Part shown: positions 16,966 to 26,921 of the stretch, piece by piece
Layout: each line of letters begins with the position of its first letter
Numbering within the stretch: position 1 is the stretch's first letter
Source of the DNA: Rhodospirillaceae bacterium
GTDB taxonomy: Bacteria; Pseudomonadota; Alphaproteobacteria; Reyranellales; Reyranellaceae
DNA: 64,000 nt
Assembly: GCA_009772935.1 (NCBI GenBank)
Contig: WOUR01000018.1
Span: 1-64,000, forward strand
Reading direction: 5' to 3'
Program-made: the position numbers and the translations under genes
The notes under the pieces: model-generated
The model's database searches: none
The model's input: only the letters and a program-made list of their open reading frames with translations
Told to the model about the DNA's origin: nothing

Positions 16966-18072
16966 ATGACGCACATGCAGCTTCTCGACGAGGCGGTGGC
17001 CCGTCACAACGATGCCGAATGGTCACGCCGCGCGCTGGACCTGATCCGCAACGACCAGCGCCGCTCGGCCGACACGCACCTGCTGCGCCTCGACCTGCCG
17101 GTGCTCGAGGGGATCGACGTCTATCTCAAGGACGAGTCGACCCACCCCACGGGCAGTCTCAAGCACCGGCTGGCGCGCTCGCTGTTCCTGTACGGGATCT
17201 GCAACGGCCGCATCCGGCAGGACACGCCCATCGTCGAGGCCTCGTCGGGCTCGACGGCGATCTCGGAGGCCTATTTCGCGCGCCTGCTGGGCCTCCCCTT
17301 CCATGCCGTGATGTCGGCCTCGACCTCGGCGGAGAAGATCGCGGAGATCGAGCGGCAGCATGGCAAATGCCATCTCGTGGCCGACGGTCGCGGCATCTAT
17401 GCGGCTGCCGAGGCGCTCGCGACCGAACTGCGCGGCGTCTATGTCGACCAATTTACCTATGCCGAGCGGGCCACCGACTGGCGCGGCAACAACAACATCG
17501 CCGAATCGATCTTCGAGCAGATGAGCCGCGAGCCTCACCCGGTGCCGACCTGGATCGTGATGAGCGCCGGCACCGGCGGCACCACGGCCACGCTGGGCCG
17601 CTATATCCGCTACATGCGCTACGCCACGAGGCTCTGCGTGGCCGATCCGGAGTTCTCCGCCTTCTTCGAGGCTTTCGCCAAAGGCAACCTCCAGGCGACC
17701 TGCGAGCGCGGCTCGCGTATCGAAGGGATCGGCCGGCCGAGGGTCGAGCCTTCGTTCCTGCCGAACATGATCGATCGCATGATGCGTGTGCCCGACGCCC
17801 AATCGCTGGCCGGCATGCGGGTTCTCTCGCGCCTGCTCGGCCGCAAGGTGGGCGGCTCGACCGGCACCAATTTCGTGGCGCTGTGCATCCTCACGTCGCG
17901 CATGAAGGCGGAGGGCCGCACCGGCTCTCTCGTGTCCCTCATCTGCGACAGCGGGGAGCGGTACGGAAACACCTACTACAACGACGATTGGGTCGCCGCA
18001 CAGGGGCTCGACCTCGAGCCGCACGAGCGCGCGCTCGAAGCCTTCCTGAAGGACGGCGACGCCATCATCTGA
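16966..18072 (+). CDS. PLP-dependent cysteine synthase/desulfhydrase family (Cds1-like)
   Basis: A 368-aa fold-type II PLP enzyme. The PLP lysine is K67 in [17 protein letters not shown], the substrate loop is [10 protein letters not shown], and the phosphate-binding glycine loop is [13 protein letters not shown]. The C-terminal [19 protein letters not shown] is characteristic. The HPTGSLKHR block matches the branch that includes mycobacterial L-cysteine desulfhydrase Cds1 better than classic CysK/CysM, as far as I can recall. Either cysteine breakdown to sulfide, pyruvate and ammonia, or a cysteine-synthase-like reaction, is possible. It follows the amidase gene closely and is convergent with the MFS gene. 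Confidence 0.75.
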   Translation: MTHMQLLDEAVARHNDAEWSRRALDLIRNDQRRSADTHLLRLDLPVLEGIDVYLKDESTHPTGSLKHRLARSLFLYGICNGRIRQDTPIVEASSGSTAISEAYFARLLGLPFHAVMSASTSAEKIAEIERQHGKCHLVADGRGIYAAAEALATELRGVYVDQFTYAERATDWRGNNNIAESIFEQMSREPHPVPTWIVMSAGTGGTTATLGRYIRYMRYATRLCVADPEFSAFFEAFAKGNLQATCERGSRIEGIGRPRVEPSFLPNMIDRMMRVPDAQSLAGMRVLSRLLGRKVGGSTGTNFVALCILTSRMKAEGRTGSLVSLICDSGERYGNTYYNDDWVAAQGLDLEPHERALEAFLKDGDAII

Positions 18073-18107
18073 CCTTACCGGGTGCAGCCGGCATGGGCAG
18101 GCGTGAA

Positions 18108-18127
18108 GGCGGCGCCGTTGCGCCGCC
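18108..18127. terminator. Weak hairpin between convergent genes
   Basis: GGCGGCGC-CGTT-GCGCCGCC gives a perfect 8-bp GC stem with a 4-base loop between the PLP enzyme stop (18072) and the MFS stop (18137). There is no T-run on either side, so intrinsic termination is doubtful. Confidence 0.3.
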
Positions 18128-18136
18128 GGCGCGGAT

Positions 18137-19348
18137 CTACACTGGCTGCGTTTGCGGGCTCCGCTGGGCCGACGACGGCGTCGGGAACGCCAGCGCGACG
18201 GCGACGGCGGCCAAGCCCACGCCGAAAGACGCGATGTAGAGATAGCCGTAGCCGTGAAAGGTATCGAAGATCCAGCCGCCGACCGCCGGTCCCAGCGCCA
18301 TGCCGAGGCTGGAGATCATGGCGGCGGCCCCGAACACCGTCCCCATGATGCGCATTGGAAAGTACTCGCGGGCCAGCACGGCATAGAGGGGCATGACCCC
18401 GCCATAGGCCATGCCGAACAGGATCGCGACGGCATAGAACTCCCCCGCGTCGCGCGTGAAGTAGTAGCTCCCGGCACCCACAGCCTGCACCATCAACCCG
18501 GCGACCACCACGCGCCGCGCGCCGAATCGGTCGCCCAGCAGACCGAACAGGATGCGGCCGCCGAGACCCGCCAAGCCCTCGACGCTGTAGATCGAGACCG
18601 CCGTCATGGCCGGCAGGCCGCAGGCCAGCGCATAGCTCACCGTGTGGAAGATCGGGCCGGAATGGGCGGCGCAGCAGCAGAAGAAGGTGAGCGAGAGAAC
18701 GATGAATTGCGGCGAGCGCAGCGCCTGCCCCACCGTCATCCTCTCCCCGCCTTCCGCCGGCATGCCGGGAGACGAGGCCGTCGCCTCCGGCGGACGGCGG
18801 ACCAGCAGGGCCGCCGGCACCAGCAGCGCCCAGGCACCGATGGCGATGGTCAGCATTGCGGTCCGCCAGTCGTAGGCTGAGATCAGCCACTGCGCGAACG
18901 GCGATATGGTCATGGGCGCGACGCCCATCCCGGCGGAAACCAGCGAGACGGCGAGACTGCGGTGCCTGTCGAACCAGCCGGTGACGGTGGCGATCATCGG
19001 CGCGAACACCGCACCGGCGGCAACGCCGACCACGATCCCGTAGATGAGCTGGAACTCGAGCAGGCTGGAGGCCCGGCTGGCCAGCGCCAGCCCGAGGCCC
19101 AGCAGGACAGCGCCGGAGAGGACGACGATGCGCGGCCCGAACCTGTCGCTGAGCGCTCCCCAGCCGAAGGCCGCCACGCCCATCGTCAGGAAATCGAGCG
19201 TCATGGCGCTTGAGATACCGGTGCGCGACCAGCCCGTCGCCTCGGACATCGGTTGCAGGAAGACCGCCAGCGAAAACAGCGCCCCGATCGCGACACACCC
19301 CATCAGGGCGCCCGCGCCGACGATCACCCAGCCGTAAGACCGTTCCAT
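18137..19348 (-). CDS. MFS transporter (monocarboxylate/oxalate-formate antiporter type)
   Basis: A 403-aa major facilitator protein with about 12 hydrophobic segments. It starts SYGWVIVGAGALMGCVAIGA and has the loop 2-3 motif GWGALSDRFGPR and its second-half repeat GRILFGLLGDRFGARRV. The opening and overall pattern fit the OFA/monocarboxylate group. The substrate is probably a carboxylate, by family only. I chose ATG 19348 because AGGAGG lies 6 bases upstream; an ATG 8 codons earlier lacks this. Its promoter overlaps a perfect palindrome (19372-19395), so it is likely repressed or induced by a dimeric regulator encoded elsewhere. Confidence 0.85.
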   Translation of the reverse strand: MERSYGWVIVGAGALMGCVAIGALFSLAVFLQPMSEATGWSRTGISSAMTLDFLTMGVAAFGWGALSDRFGPRIVVLSGAVLLGLGLALASRASSLLEFQLIYGIVVGVAAGAVFAPMIATVTGWFDRHRSLAVSLVSAGMGVAPMTISPFAQWLISAYDWRTAMLTIAIGAWALLVPAALLVRRPPEATASSPGMPAEGGERMTVGQALRSPQFIVLSLTFFCCCAAHSGPIFHTVSYALACGLPAMTAVSIYSVEGLAGLGGRILFGLLGDRFGARRVVVAGLMVQAVGAGSYYFTRDAGEFYAVAILFGMAYGGVMPLYAVLAREYFPMRIMGTVFGAAAMISSLGMALGPAVGGWIFDTFHGYGYLYIASFGVGLAAVAVALAFPTPSSAQRSPQTQPV

Positions 19349-19371
19349 CGCGATCCTCCTGAAGCCCGCCA

Positions 19372-19395
19372 ATAGTTAACCGTATTGTTAACTAT
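19372..19395. promoter_or_regulatory. Perfect palindromic operator upstream of the MFS gene
   Basis: ATAGTTAAC (19372-19380), CGTATT spacer, GTTAACTAT (19387-19395): a perfect 9+9 inverted repeat with a 6-base spacer, very AT-rich in a GC-rich genome. It overlaps the -10 box and most of the -35/-10 spacer of the predicted promoter. Shape and spacing suit a dimeric MarR-, TetR- or GntR-type regulator. No regulator gene is adjacent. Confidence 0.75.
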
Positions 19396-19402
19396 AGGCA
19401 AG
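19374..19402 (-). promoter_or_regulatory. Predicted sigma70-type promoter of the MFS gene
   Basis: On the minus strand CTTGCC (19402-19397), a 17-base spacer and TTAACT (19379-19374). The start codon lies 26 bases downstream of the -10 box, with AGGAGG in between. The operator palindrome covers the -10 box and most of the spacer. Confidence 0.55.
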
Positions 19403-19410
19403 CCCGGGAG

Positions 19411-19854
19411 TCAGGGCGCCGGCTCCACGGCAAGCTCGGTGCCGCTCACCGACTTCACGCGCACCTTGGCGCCCTTGACCATGTCGGGACCGGTCACGCT
19501 CCAGCTTCCGTCGCCGAGAATGACGCGCCCGCGCCCGTTCAGGATGGGCTCGTCGAGCACGATGATCCTGCCGATCAGGGCGTCGCCGCGGGCATTGAGG
19601 GTAGAGGTCGCGGGAGTGTCGGCGTGCTGCAGCCGGCGCAAGGTCCGGCGCAGGCCGACGGCCGCGACGACCGAGACCACGGCGAAGGTCAGGAGCTGCA
19701 ACTCGATCGAGAGGTCGGACACGACCAGCAGGAACAGGCCCGCCGCCCCCGCCCCGATGGCGAGGAACAGGAAGACGACGCCCGGCAACATCATCTCGAA
19801 GACGAGCAGCACCGCCGCCACCGCCCACCAGTACCAGAAGACGATCTTGAACAT
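19411..19854 (-). CDS. NfeD-family inner-membrane protein
   Basis: A 147-aa short NfeD. Three to four membrane helices occupy residues 1 to about 70 (FWYWWAVAAVLLVFEMMLPG, VVFLFLAIGAGAAGLFLLVV, LLTFAVVSVVAAVGL). A C-terminal OB-fold domain follows, with ALIGRIIVLDEPILNGRGRVILGDGSWSV split across its first strands. Such proteins pair with SPFH/stomatin proteins in membrane microdomains. It follows the SPFH gene by 6 bases on the same strand, the classic arrangement. Confidence 0.85.
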   Translation of the reverse strand: MFKIVFWYWWAVAAVLLVFEMMLPGVVFLFLAIGAGAAGLFLLVVSDLSIELQLLTFAVVSVVAAVGLRRTLRRLQHADTPATSTLNARGDALIGRIIVLDEPILNGRGRVILGDGSWSVTGPDMVKGAKVRVKSVSGTELAVEPAP

Positions 19855-19860
19855 CGCCGG

Positions 19861-20823
19861 TCACCCGGCGCTGGGAACGGAACCGCGCGATCGCGTGCCC
19901 TCGACGCCACGCGCCTGCGCTTCCTTCGCGAGCTCGCCGATGCCCGCGATCGAGGCCATTACGCCGGTCGCCTCGACGGGCAGGAAGAAGACCTTGGCGT
20001 TGGTGCTGGAACCCATCTTCGCGAGCGCCTCGACGTACTTGGTGCCGAGGAAGTAGTTGGTCGCCTGCACGCCGTTGCCGGCGATCGCTTCGGCCACGAC
20101 CGAGGTCGCCTTGGCTTCGGCCTCGGCCATGCGCTCGCGCGCCTCGGCGTCGCGGAAGGCGGCCTCGCGACGGCCCTCGGCGGTCAGGATCGCCGACTGC
20201 TTCTCGCCCTGGGCCCGCTGGATGCTCGATTCACGGATGCCCTCGGCCTCGAGGATGGTCGCGCGCTTCTCGCGCTCGGCCTTCATCTGACGGCCCATCG
20301 CCACCACGATGTCCTCGGGCGGGGCGATGTCCTTGACCTCGATGCGCAGGACCTTGACGCCCCAGGGGCTGGTCGCCTGGTCGATCACCGCCAGCAGCGT
20401 GTTGTTGATGTCGTTGCGCTTCGACAGGGCCTCGTCGAGCGCCATGTTGCCCATCACCGAGCGGATGTTGGTCAGGACCAGGTTGGTGATCGCCAGCTGG
20501 AGGTTCTGGACCTCGTAGGCCGCCCGGGCGGCGTCGATCACCTGATAGAAGGCCACGGCATCGACCTGCACCGTGGCATTGTCCTTGGTGATCACTTTCT
20601 GTGCCGGAATGTCGAAGACATTCTCCTGCATGTTCATCTTGCGGCCGATCGTGTCGATGAAGGGCACGATGAAATGCAGGCCGGGCGCCAGGGTGCGCGT
20701 GTAGCGGCCGAAACGCTCGACCGTCCAGTTGGTGCCCTGGTTGACCGTCTTGACGCCGGCGAAGATCAGCACGAGCGCCACGAGGACGACGGCCAGCACG
20801 AAAATCAGGGCGCCCGATATCAT
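19861..20823 (-). CDS. SPFH/band 7 stomatin-like protein (QmcA type)
   Basis: A 320-aa protein with an N-terminal membrane segment (ALIFVLAVVLVALVLIFAGV). The band 7 domain follows (VERFGRYTRTLAPGLHFIVP, MNMQENVFDIPAQKVITKDN, LDEALSKRNDINNTLLAVID). Next is a charged coiled-coil region (MKAEREKRATILEAEGIRES, AEGRREAAFRDAEARERMAE). It assembles into membrane-bound oligomers. It is upstream of its partner nfeD by 6 bases. Immediately before the ATG a hairpin contains the GGAG ribosome-binding site (20825-20852), suggesting control at translation initiation. Confidence 0.9.
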   Translation of the reverse strand: MISGALIFVLAVVLVALVLIFAGVKTVNQGTNWTVERFGRYTRTLAPGLHFIVPFIDTIGRKMNMQENVFDIPAQKVITKDNATVQVDAVAFYQVIDAARAAYEVQNLQLAITNLVLTNIRSVMGNMALDEALSKRNDINNTLLAVIDQATSPWGVKVLRIEVKDIAPPEDIVVAMGRQMKAEREKRATILEAEGIRESSIQRAQGEKQSAILTAEGRREAAFRDAEARERMAEAEAKATSVVAEAIAGNGVQATNYFLGTKYVEALAKMGSSTNAKVFFLPVEATGVMASIAGIGELAKEAQARGVEGTRSRGSVPSAG

Positions 20824-20824
20824 C

Positions 20825-20852
20825 AGTGTCTCCTCCGGTTCCCGGAGACACT
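20825..20852 (-). promoter_or_regulatory. Hairpin covering the SPFH ribosome-binding site
   Basis: In the mRNA sense, AGTGTCTCC, a 10-base loop and GGAGACACT form a perfect 9-bp stem that ends 1 base before the SPFH ATG. The Shine-Dalgarno GGAG is the first part of the 3' arm. An alternative fold, CTCCGG with CCGGAG, would also hide it. Such a structure would hold back ribosome binding until melted or unfolded. Confidence 0.55.
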
Positions 20853-20884
20853 AGCCCAAGCCCGGGCGTCGGACTATCGCGCCG

Positions 20885-21631
20885 CTAGTCGGCGGCGGCG
20901 GCGAATTCGGCAGCGTCCGTGCGCGCAACCCGCTGATCGGTGGCGAGCCAGCGGTCGAGGAAGCCGTTGATCCAGCGGTCGAGCGGCGGATCGTACAGCG
21001 CATGCATCGAGAGGTGGACGCCGCGTTGCTGCGCGCCCGGCATCTTGAGGCGCTCGGCCGCCGAAAGCGTCCAGATGGTCTTCATCTCGAGGGTGACCTC
21101 GGGATGGAACTGGAAGCCGAAGGCGTTGGGGCCGCATCGGAATCCCTGGACCGGATAGCGGTCGTTGGTGGCCAGCAACTCGCAGCAATCCGGGATCGTC
21201 ATGCCCTCGCGATGCCACTGGTAGACCTTCATCGGCGCCCTGAACCACTCACGGCCCGCCTCGGTGGGCTCGACATCGACATAGCCGATCTCGACCAGCC
21301 CTTCGGGATGCGGTCCGACCCGGCCACCGGCGGCGCGCGTCAGCAGCTGGGCGCCGAGGCAGAGGCCGAGATAGGGAACGCCGGCATCGACGACCTTGGG
21401 GATCCAGTCGAGCTCGCACTTGATGCCCGCCAGGGTGCCGCAATCGTTCGCCGACATCGGTCCCCCGAACACCACGACGCCCGCATAGTCGGACATGTCT
21501 TCGGGCAGATTGCAGCCCAGATTGGGGCAAAGTCTGTGAAGTTCGTAACCGCGCTTTTCGAGCAGGGCGCCGACCCGTCCGGGCCGCGAGTGCTGCTGAT
21601 GCACGACGATGGCGATCTTTTTGGGGCCCAT
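20885..21631 (-). CDS. Class I glutamine amidotransferase-like protein
   Basis: A 248-aa stand-alone GATase1 domain. The nucleophile elbow is YLGLCLGAQLL (C91), the oxyanion region is VVFGGPMSAND, and the catalytic His-Glu is GFQFHPEVTLE. This group resembles the GMP-synthase-like amidotransferases such as the gamma-glutamyl hydrolase PuuD/GuaA_N-like family. No synthetase partner is adjacent, so it may act alone, for example on a gamma-glutamyl compound. I chose ATG 21631 (MGPKKIAIVVHQQHSRPG) because the fold begins there. It is divergent from the HCCA-isomerase-like gene. Confidence 0.8.
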   Translation of the reverse strand: MGPKKIAIVVHQQHSRPGRVGALLEKRGYELHRLCPNLGCNLPEDMSDYAGVVVFGGPMSANDCGTLAGIKCELDWIPKVVDAGVPYLGLCLGAQLLTRAAGGRVGPHPEGLVEIGYVDVEPTEAGREWFRAPMKVYQWHREGMTIPDCCELLATNDRYPVQGFRCGPNAFGFQFHPEVTLEMKTIWTLSAAERLKMPGAQQRGVHLSMHALYDPPLDRWINGFLDRWLATDQRVARTDAAEFAAAAD

Positions 21632-21723
21632 TTCTCTACACTGGCCAGTCAGTACCGTCATGGATTTGCAAGATACGCGCCATGTATGGCAACGACAAGG
21701 CGGACGGCCTTCAGGGGGACGAA

Positions 21724-23633
<1,910 letters not shown>

Positions 23634-23746
23634 GAAGTGAGGGAAATCGGCGCATCTGGTCCCCTAATTGGTATTAGCGTTTGAAACGGGCGGCTAACTG
23701 TTGTACCCGCTGGCGGTTTCCGGCCAACGGCGTTTGGAGTTTGCGG

Positions 23747-24304
23747 ATGATCAAGAGGCTTACACAGGCGGCAATTCTCACGGCGAGTCTTCTCGCCCTG
23801 GGCGGCTGCACGCTCGGCGGTTCCAAGACGGCGACTGCGCCCGTGAAGCCGGCGGCCGCCGACTACCAGGCGCCCGTTCCGCCGTCGCCTCCAGCCGGCC
23901 AGACCCGGGCCATCTGCTACAATGCAGCAGACCTTTCGATCGTGCGCGCACGCATGGTTCAGCAGGAACTCCAGGTCGTGACACTGCAGTGCCAGGGTCC
24001 CGGCGGAGCCCGCGCCTATGAGAGGCTCTATGCCGACTTCGTCGGCAAGTTCCGCGAAGAGTTCGCGACCAACGCCCGCTCGCTTTCCCAGGTCGCTGCC
24101 CGCAAGCGCTTCAATACGGACGTGTTCGTGACCGAAGTCGCCAACCGTACGGCCCAGCGGGCGCCGACCGACAAGGAATTCTGCAGCCGCGGCAAGCGCG
24201 CCTTCGACTGGGCGATGGACCCGAAGGTCACTGCGCTGTCCCAGGTGCCGCCGCCGTACGATCTCGGCCCCGAGATGAACATTTACGCCTGCCCTGCCCA
24301 GTAA
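23747..24304 (+). CDS. Lipoprotein of unknown function
   Basis: A 185-aa protein with a signal peptide (MIKRLTQAAILTASLLALGG) and lipobox cysteine C21. A short proline-rich linker (YQAPVPPSPPAGQ) leads to a domain with cysteines in RAICYNAADLSIVRARM, TLQCQGPGG, KEFCSRGKRAFDWAM and YACPAQ at the very end. Four cysteines after the lipid anchor suggest two disulfides in the periplasm. I do not recognise the family. It is probably monocistronic: 113 bases separate it from dgdA and a strong terminator follows. The start at 23747 begins the signal peptide directly. Confidence 0.75.
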   Translation: MIKRLTQAAILTASLLALGGCTLGGSKTATAPVKPAAADYQAPVPPSPPAGQTRAICYNAADLSIVRARMVQQELQVVTLQCQGPGGARAYERLYADFVGKFREEFATNARSLSQVAARKRFNTDVFVTEVANRTAQRAPTDKEFCSRGKRAFDWAMDPKVTALSQVPPPYDLGPEMNIYACPAQ

Positions 24305-24330
24305 GCGCTGAAGGCAAGCACCAATCGAAA

Positions 24331-24356
24331 AGGCGGTCCCACGGACCGCCTTTTTC
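24331..24356 (+). terminator. Rho-independent terminator after the lipoprotein gene
   Basis: AGGCGGTCC-CAC-GGACCGCCT gives a 9-bp stem with a 3-base loop, preceded by GAAA and followed by TTTTCCTTTT. The desaturase gene converges on it, so the A-rich left side may also help stop leftward transcription. Confidence 0.88.
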
Positions 24357-24377
24357 CTTTTGAAGATGGTGACAAAT

Positions 24378-25343
24378 CTAGATGTGCTGTGCGGTTCGCT
24401 CGCCGGGGGTGCGCCCGCCGCCCCGCGCACCGGTGGTCGCGGCTTTGAGCACCGCGAGGTAGCCGGGCTTCAGTTCCATCGACAGGCGATGGCCACCGTC
24501 CAGCAAGGCGCGGTGCGCCTGCGGCAAACGCCAGCATGGCACGAACATGAACAGGTGATGCTCGAGGTGGTAGTTGACCCAGAAGGGCGCCACCAGGAGC
24601 CTCATCAACGGGTTGGCGTAGGTCGTGCGCGTATTGCGCAGCGGATCGTCGTTGTCCGGCACGACGGCGTGCTCGGCGATGTTCCGGATGCGACTCACGA
24701 GCTGGTACCAGGTGGCGAGCGGCAGCAGCCACATCAAGGGGTAGAGCCACCAGTATCCGGCAGCCGAGAGCCCCGCGAGCAGGCCGATATTCGCAATCAG
24801 CGGGCCCTTCTCCCTGCGCCACAGGTTCCCGAGTTGCTCCCCGATCGGCGCTTCCGCCGGCCCCAGCGCCCGGCGGATCTGCTCGCCGCGCCGCAGGACC
24901 GCCGTCTGGCCGGTAAGGTCGCGCAAGATCTTGCGGCGCAGGCTGGCCCGGCTGGTCGGGAAGGCCTGCGACAGGCCCAGGTCAGGATCCTCGGCTTGCT
25001 GTGTGAAGCGGTGATGCTGCAGGTGATACGGCCGGTAGAGCGTGAGGCTGGTGAACACCGGAAAGGCGCAGAGCCAGCTGCCCACCCGATCGTTGAGGCG
25101 GCGGTCGGCAAACAACAGCCCATGGGCGGCATCGTGCATCAGGATGGCGAGACCGAGCTGGCGCCCACCGATCACCATGACACCCAGCAGGAAGGTGAAG
25201 GGGTTGGGCCACACGGCGAACAGCGCCATGCTGCCCGCGATCAGTCCCCAGGCCTGCAGGACGAGCAGCGCCCCCACGAGGTTCGACTTCGCGCCGAGCC
25301 TGCGCGTCTGTTCCAGGGTCAGGAAATTGCCGATCCGGCTCAT
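24378..25343 (-). CDS. Membrane fatty acid desaturase
   Basis: A 321-aa integral membrane di-iron desaturase. The three histidine boxes are present: HDAAHG (H70, H74), HLQHH (107-111) and YHLEHHLF near residue 258. Hydrophobic segments lie at about 28-60 and 190-215. It would introduce a double bond into, or hydroxylate, a fatty acyl chain or carotenoid-like lipid. The regiochemistry cannot be read. It is divergent from the alpha/beta hydrolase gene and convergent with the lipoprotein. Confidence 0.87.
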   Translation of the reverse strand: MSRIGNFLTLEQTRRLGAKSNLVGALLVLQAWGLIAGSMALFAVWPNPFTFLLGVMVIGGRQLGLAILMHDAAHGLLFADRRLNDRVGSWLCAFPVFTSLTLYRPYHLQHHRFTQQAEDPDLGLSQAFPTSRASLRRKILRDLTGQTAVLRRGEQIRRALGPAEAPIGEQLGNLWRREKGPLIANIGLLAGLSAAGYWWLYPLMWLLPLATWYQLVSRIRNIAEHAVVPDNDDPLRNTRTTYANPLMRLLVAPFWVNYHLEHHLFMFVPCWRLPQAHRALLDGGHRLSMELKPGYLAVLKAATTGARGGGRTPGERTAQHI

Positions 25344-25409
25344 TCTTCGAGGCTGGGCATGGCACGCGCGACTGTCAACGGCGGCGCGGGGCCGCTATAT
25401 GTTCAGCAG

Positions 25410-26309
25410 ATGCACCGCAAATCCATCCGCACCGACGTTCTCGACGTCGCCTACGAGGAGCACGGGCCGCCCGACGGCGCGCCGGTGATCCTGCTGCACG
25501 GCTTTCCCTACGACGTGCGCGCCTTTGACGAGGTTGCGCCGGTCCTGGCCGCCGACGGCAACCGCGTGCTGGTGCCGTATCTGCGCGGCTACGGCCCCAC
25601 CCGGTTCCTGTCGCCCGACACGCTTCGATCGGGCGAGCAGGCGGCGCTGGGGCATGATCTGCACCAGCTGATGGACGCGCTCGGCATCCAGCGCGCCGCG
25701 CTGGCGGGCTACGACTGGGGCGGCCGCGCGGCCTGCATCGTGTCCGCCCTGTGGCCCGAGCGCGTGCGCTGTCTCGTGAGCTGCACCGGCTACAATCTCC
25801 AGAACATCGCCGCGTCGGTCGAGCCTGCTCCCGCGGCCGCCGAGCATCGGCTCTGGTACCAGTACTATTTCAACACCGAGCGCGGACGCGCCGGCCTCAC
25901 CAGGAACCGCCGCGACATCTGCAAGCTTCTCTGGAGCCTGTGGTCTCCGGAATGGAAGTTCGACGATGCGACATTCGAGAAGACGGCATCCTCGTTCGAT
26001 AACCCCGACTTCGTCGATGTCGTGATCCAGTCCTATCGCCATCGCTACGGCTACACCAAGGGCGACCCCCTGCTGGAGCCGATGGAGGCGCGGCTCGCCA
26101 GGCAGCCGGTCATCTCCGTGCCCACCATCAATCTCCACGGCGCCGCCGACGGCGTGGGACCGGCCTCCGACCGCGACGGCCAGTCCGACAAGTTCACGGG
26201 CGGCTACGAGCGGCGGATGCTGCCGCGCATCGGCCACAACGTTCCGCAGGAGGCACCGGCGGAGACCGTCGCGGCCCTGCGCCATCTCATGAAGGAAACG
26301 CCGCAATGA
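25410..26309 (+). CDS. Alpha/beta hydrolase, epoxide hydrolase-like
   Basis: A 299-aa alpha/beta hydrolase. The oxyanion block is ILLHGFPYDVRAFD. The nucleophile elbow is AGYDWGGRAAC, with aspartate D102 in place of serine. This is the arrangement of epoxide hydrolases and haloalkane dehalogenases. The catalytic histidine is in RIGHNVPQEAP, and the acid is probably D in HGAADGVGP. A start 17 codons earlier (25359) is possible and has GAGG upstream; I prefer 25410 because the conserved fold begins there. The stop overlaps the next gene start (ATGA), so translation is coupled. The substrate is unknown. Confidence 0.82.
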   Translation: MHRKSIRTDVLDVAYEEHGPPDGAPVILLHGFPYDVRAFDEVAPVLAADGNRVLVPYLRGYGPTRFLSPDTLRSGEQAALGHDLHQLMDALGIQRAALAGYDWGGRAACIVSALWPERVRCLVSCTGYNLQNIAASVEPAPAAAEHRLWYQYYFNTERGRAGLTRNRRDICKLLWSLWSPEWKFDDATFEKTASSFDNPDFVDVVIQSYRHRYGYTKGDPLLEPMEARLARQPVISVPTINLHGAADGVGPASDRDGQSDKFTGGYERRMLPRIGHNVPQEAPAETVAALRHLMKETPQ

Positions 26310-26920
26310 CCGCCATCGCCCTCATCGGCTCCACCGGTAACATCGGCAGCCGCGTCCTGGACGAGGCCTTGAACCGAAAGCACAGCGTCACGGCCATCAC
26401 GCGCGACGCCTCCAAGCTCAAGCCGCGCCCCGGCATGACCATCCGGCAGGGCAGCACGACCGACGTCGTGTCGATGTCGGCCATTCTCAAGGGCCACGAC
26501 ATCGTCGTGGCGTCGGTGAAGTGGAACGAGGCCAGCGTCCATCACGTGCTGGAGGCGGTCCGCAACAGCGGCGTGAAGCGCGTCCTCTTCGTGGTCGGCG
26601 CCGGCAGCCTGTTGCGCTCCGACGGCCGCACCCATCTCGACCACATGGCCGACCGCGGCATCCAGCCTCCGACCTCCAAGCCCGCGTCGCTGGCGCTGGA
26701 AGAGGTGCGCAAGGCGAAGGACCTCGACTGGACGGCAATCTCGCCCCCCGCTTCCATCCAGCCCGGCGAACGCACCGGCAAGTTCCGCCTCGGCAAAGAC
26801 CATCTGCTCGAGGACAAGGAAGGCCAGAGCGCCATCAGCCGCGAGGATTTCGCGGTCGCCATCGTAAACGAGATCGAGAAGCCCAAGCACCTGCACAAGC
26901 GCTTCACGGCGGCGTACTGA
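26306..26920 (+). CDS. Atypical SDR / NmrA-like NAD(P)-binding protein
   Basis: A 204-aa Rossmann protein beginning TAIALIGSTGNIGSRVLDEAL, an NAD(P) motif of the GxxGxxG type. It continues with VVASVKWNEASVHHVLEAVR and RVLFVVGAGSLLRSDG. It resembles the small NAD(P)H-binding proteins (YesF/YwnB-like), often oxidoreductases or redox sensors. The N-terminus overlaps the hydrolase stop by 4 bases. It converges on the M20 gene, whose stop lies 2 bases beyond. Confidence 0.78.
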   Translation: MTAIALIGSTGNIGSRVLDEALNRKHSVTAITRDASKLKPRPGMTIRQGSTTDVVSMSAILKGHDIVVASVKWNEASVHHVLEAVRNSGVKRVLFVVGAGSLLRSDGRTHLDHMADRGIQPPTSKPASLALEEVRKAKDLDWTAISPPASIQPGERTGKFRLGKDHLLEDKEGQSAISREDFAVAIVNEIEKPKHLHKRFTAAY

Positions 26921-26921
26921 G

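Noticed and set aside
18108..18127. GC-rich hairpin between the PLP enzyme and MFS genes as a terminator.
   Set aside because: No T-run on either side; kept only as a low-confidence feature.
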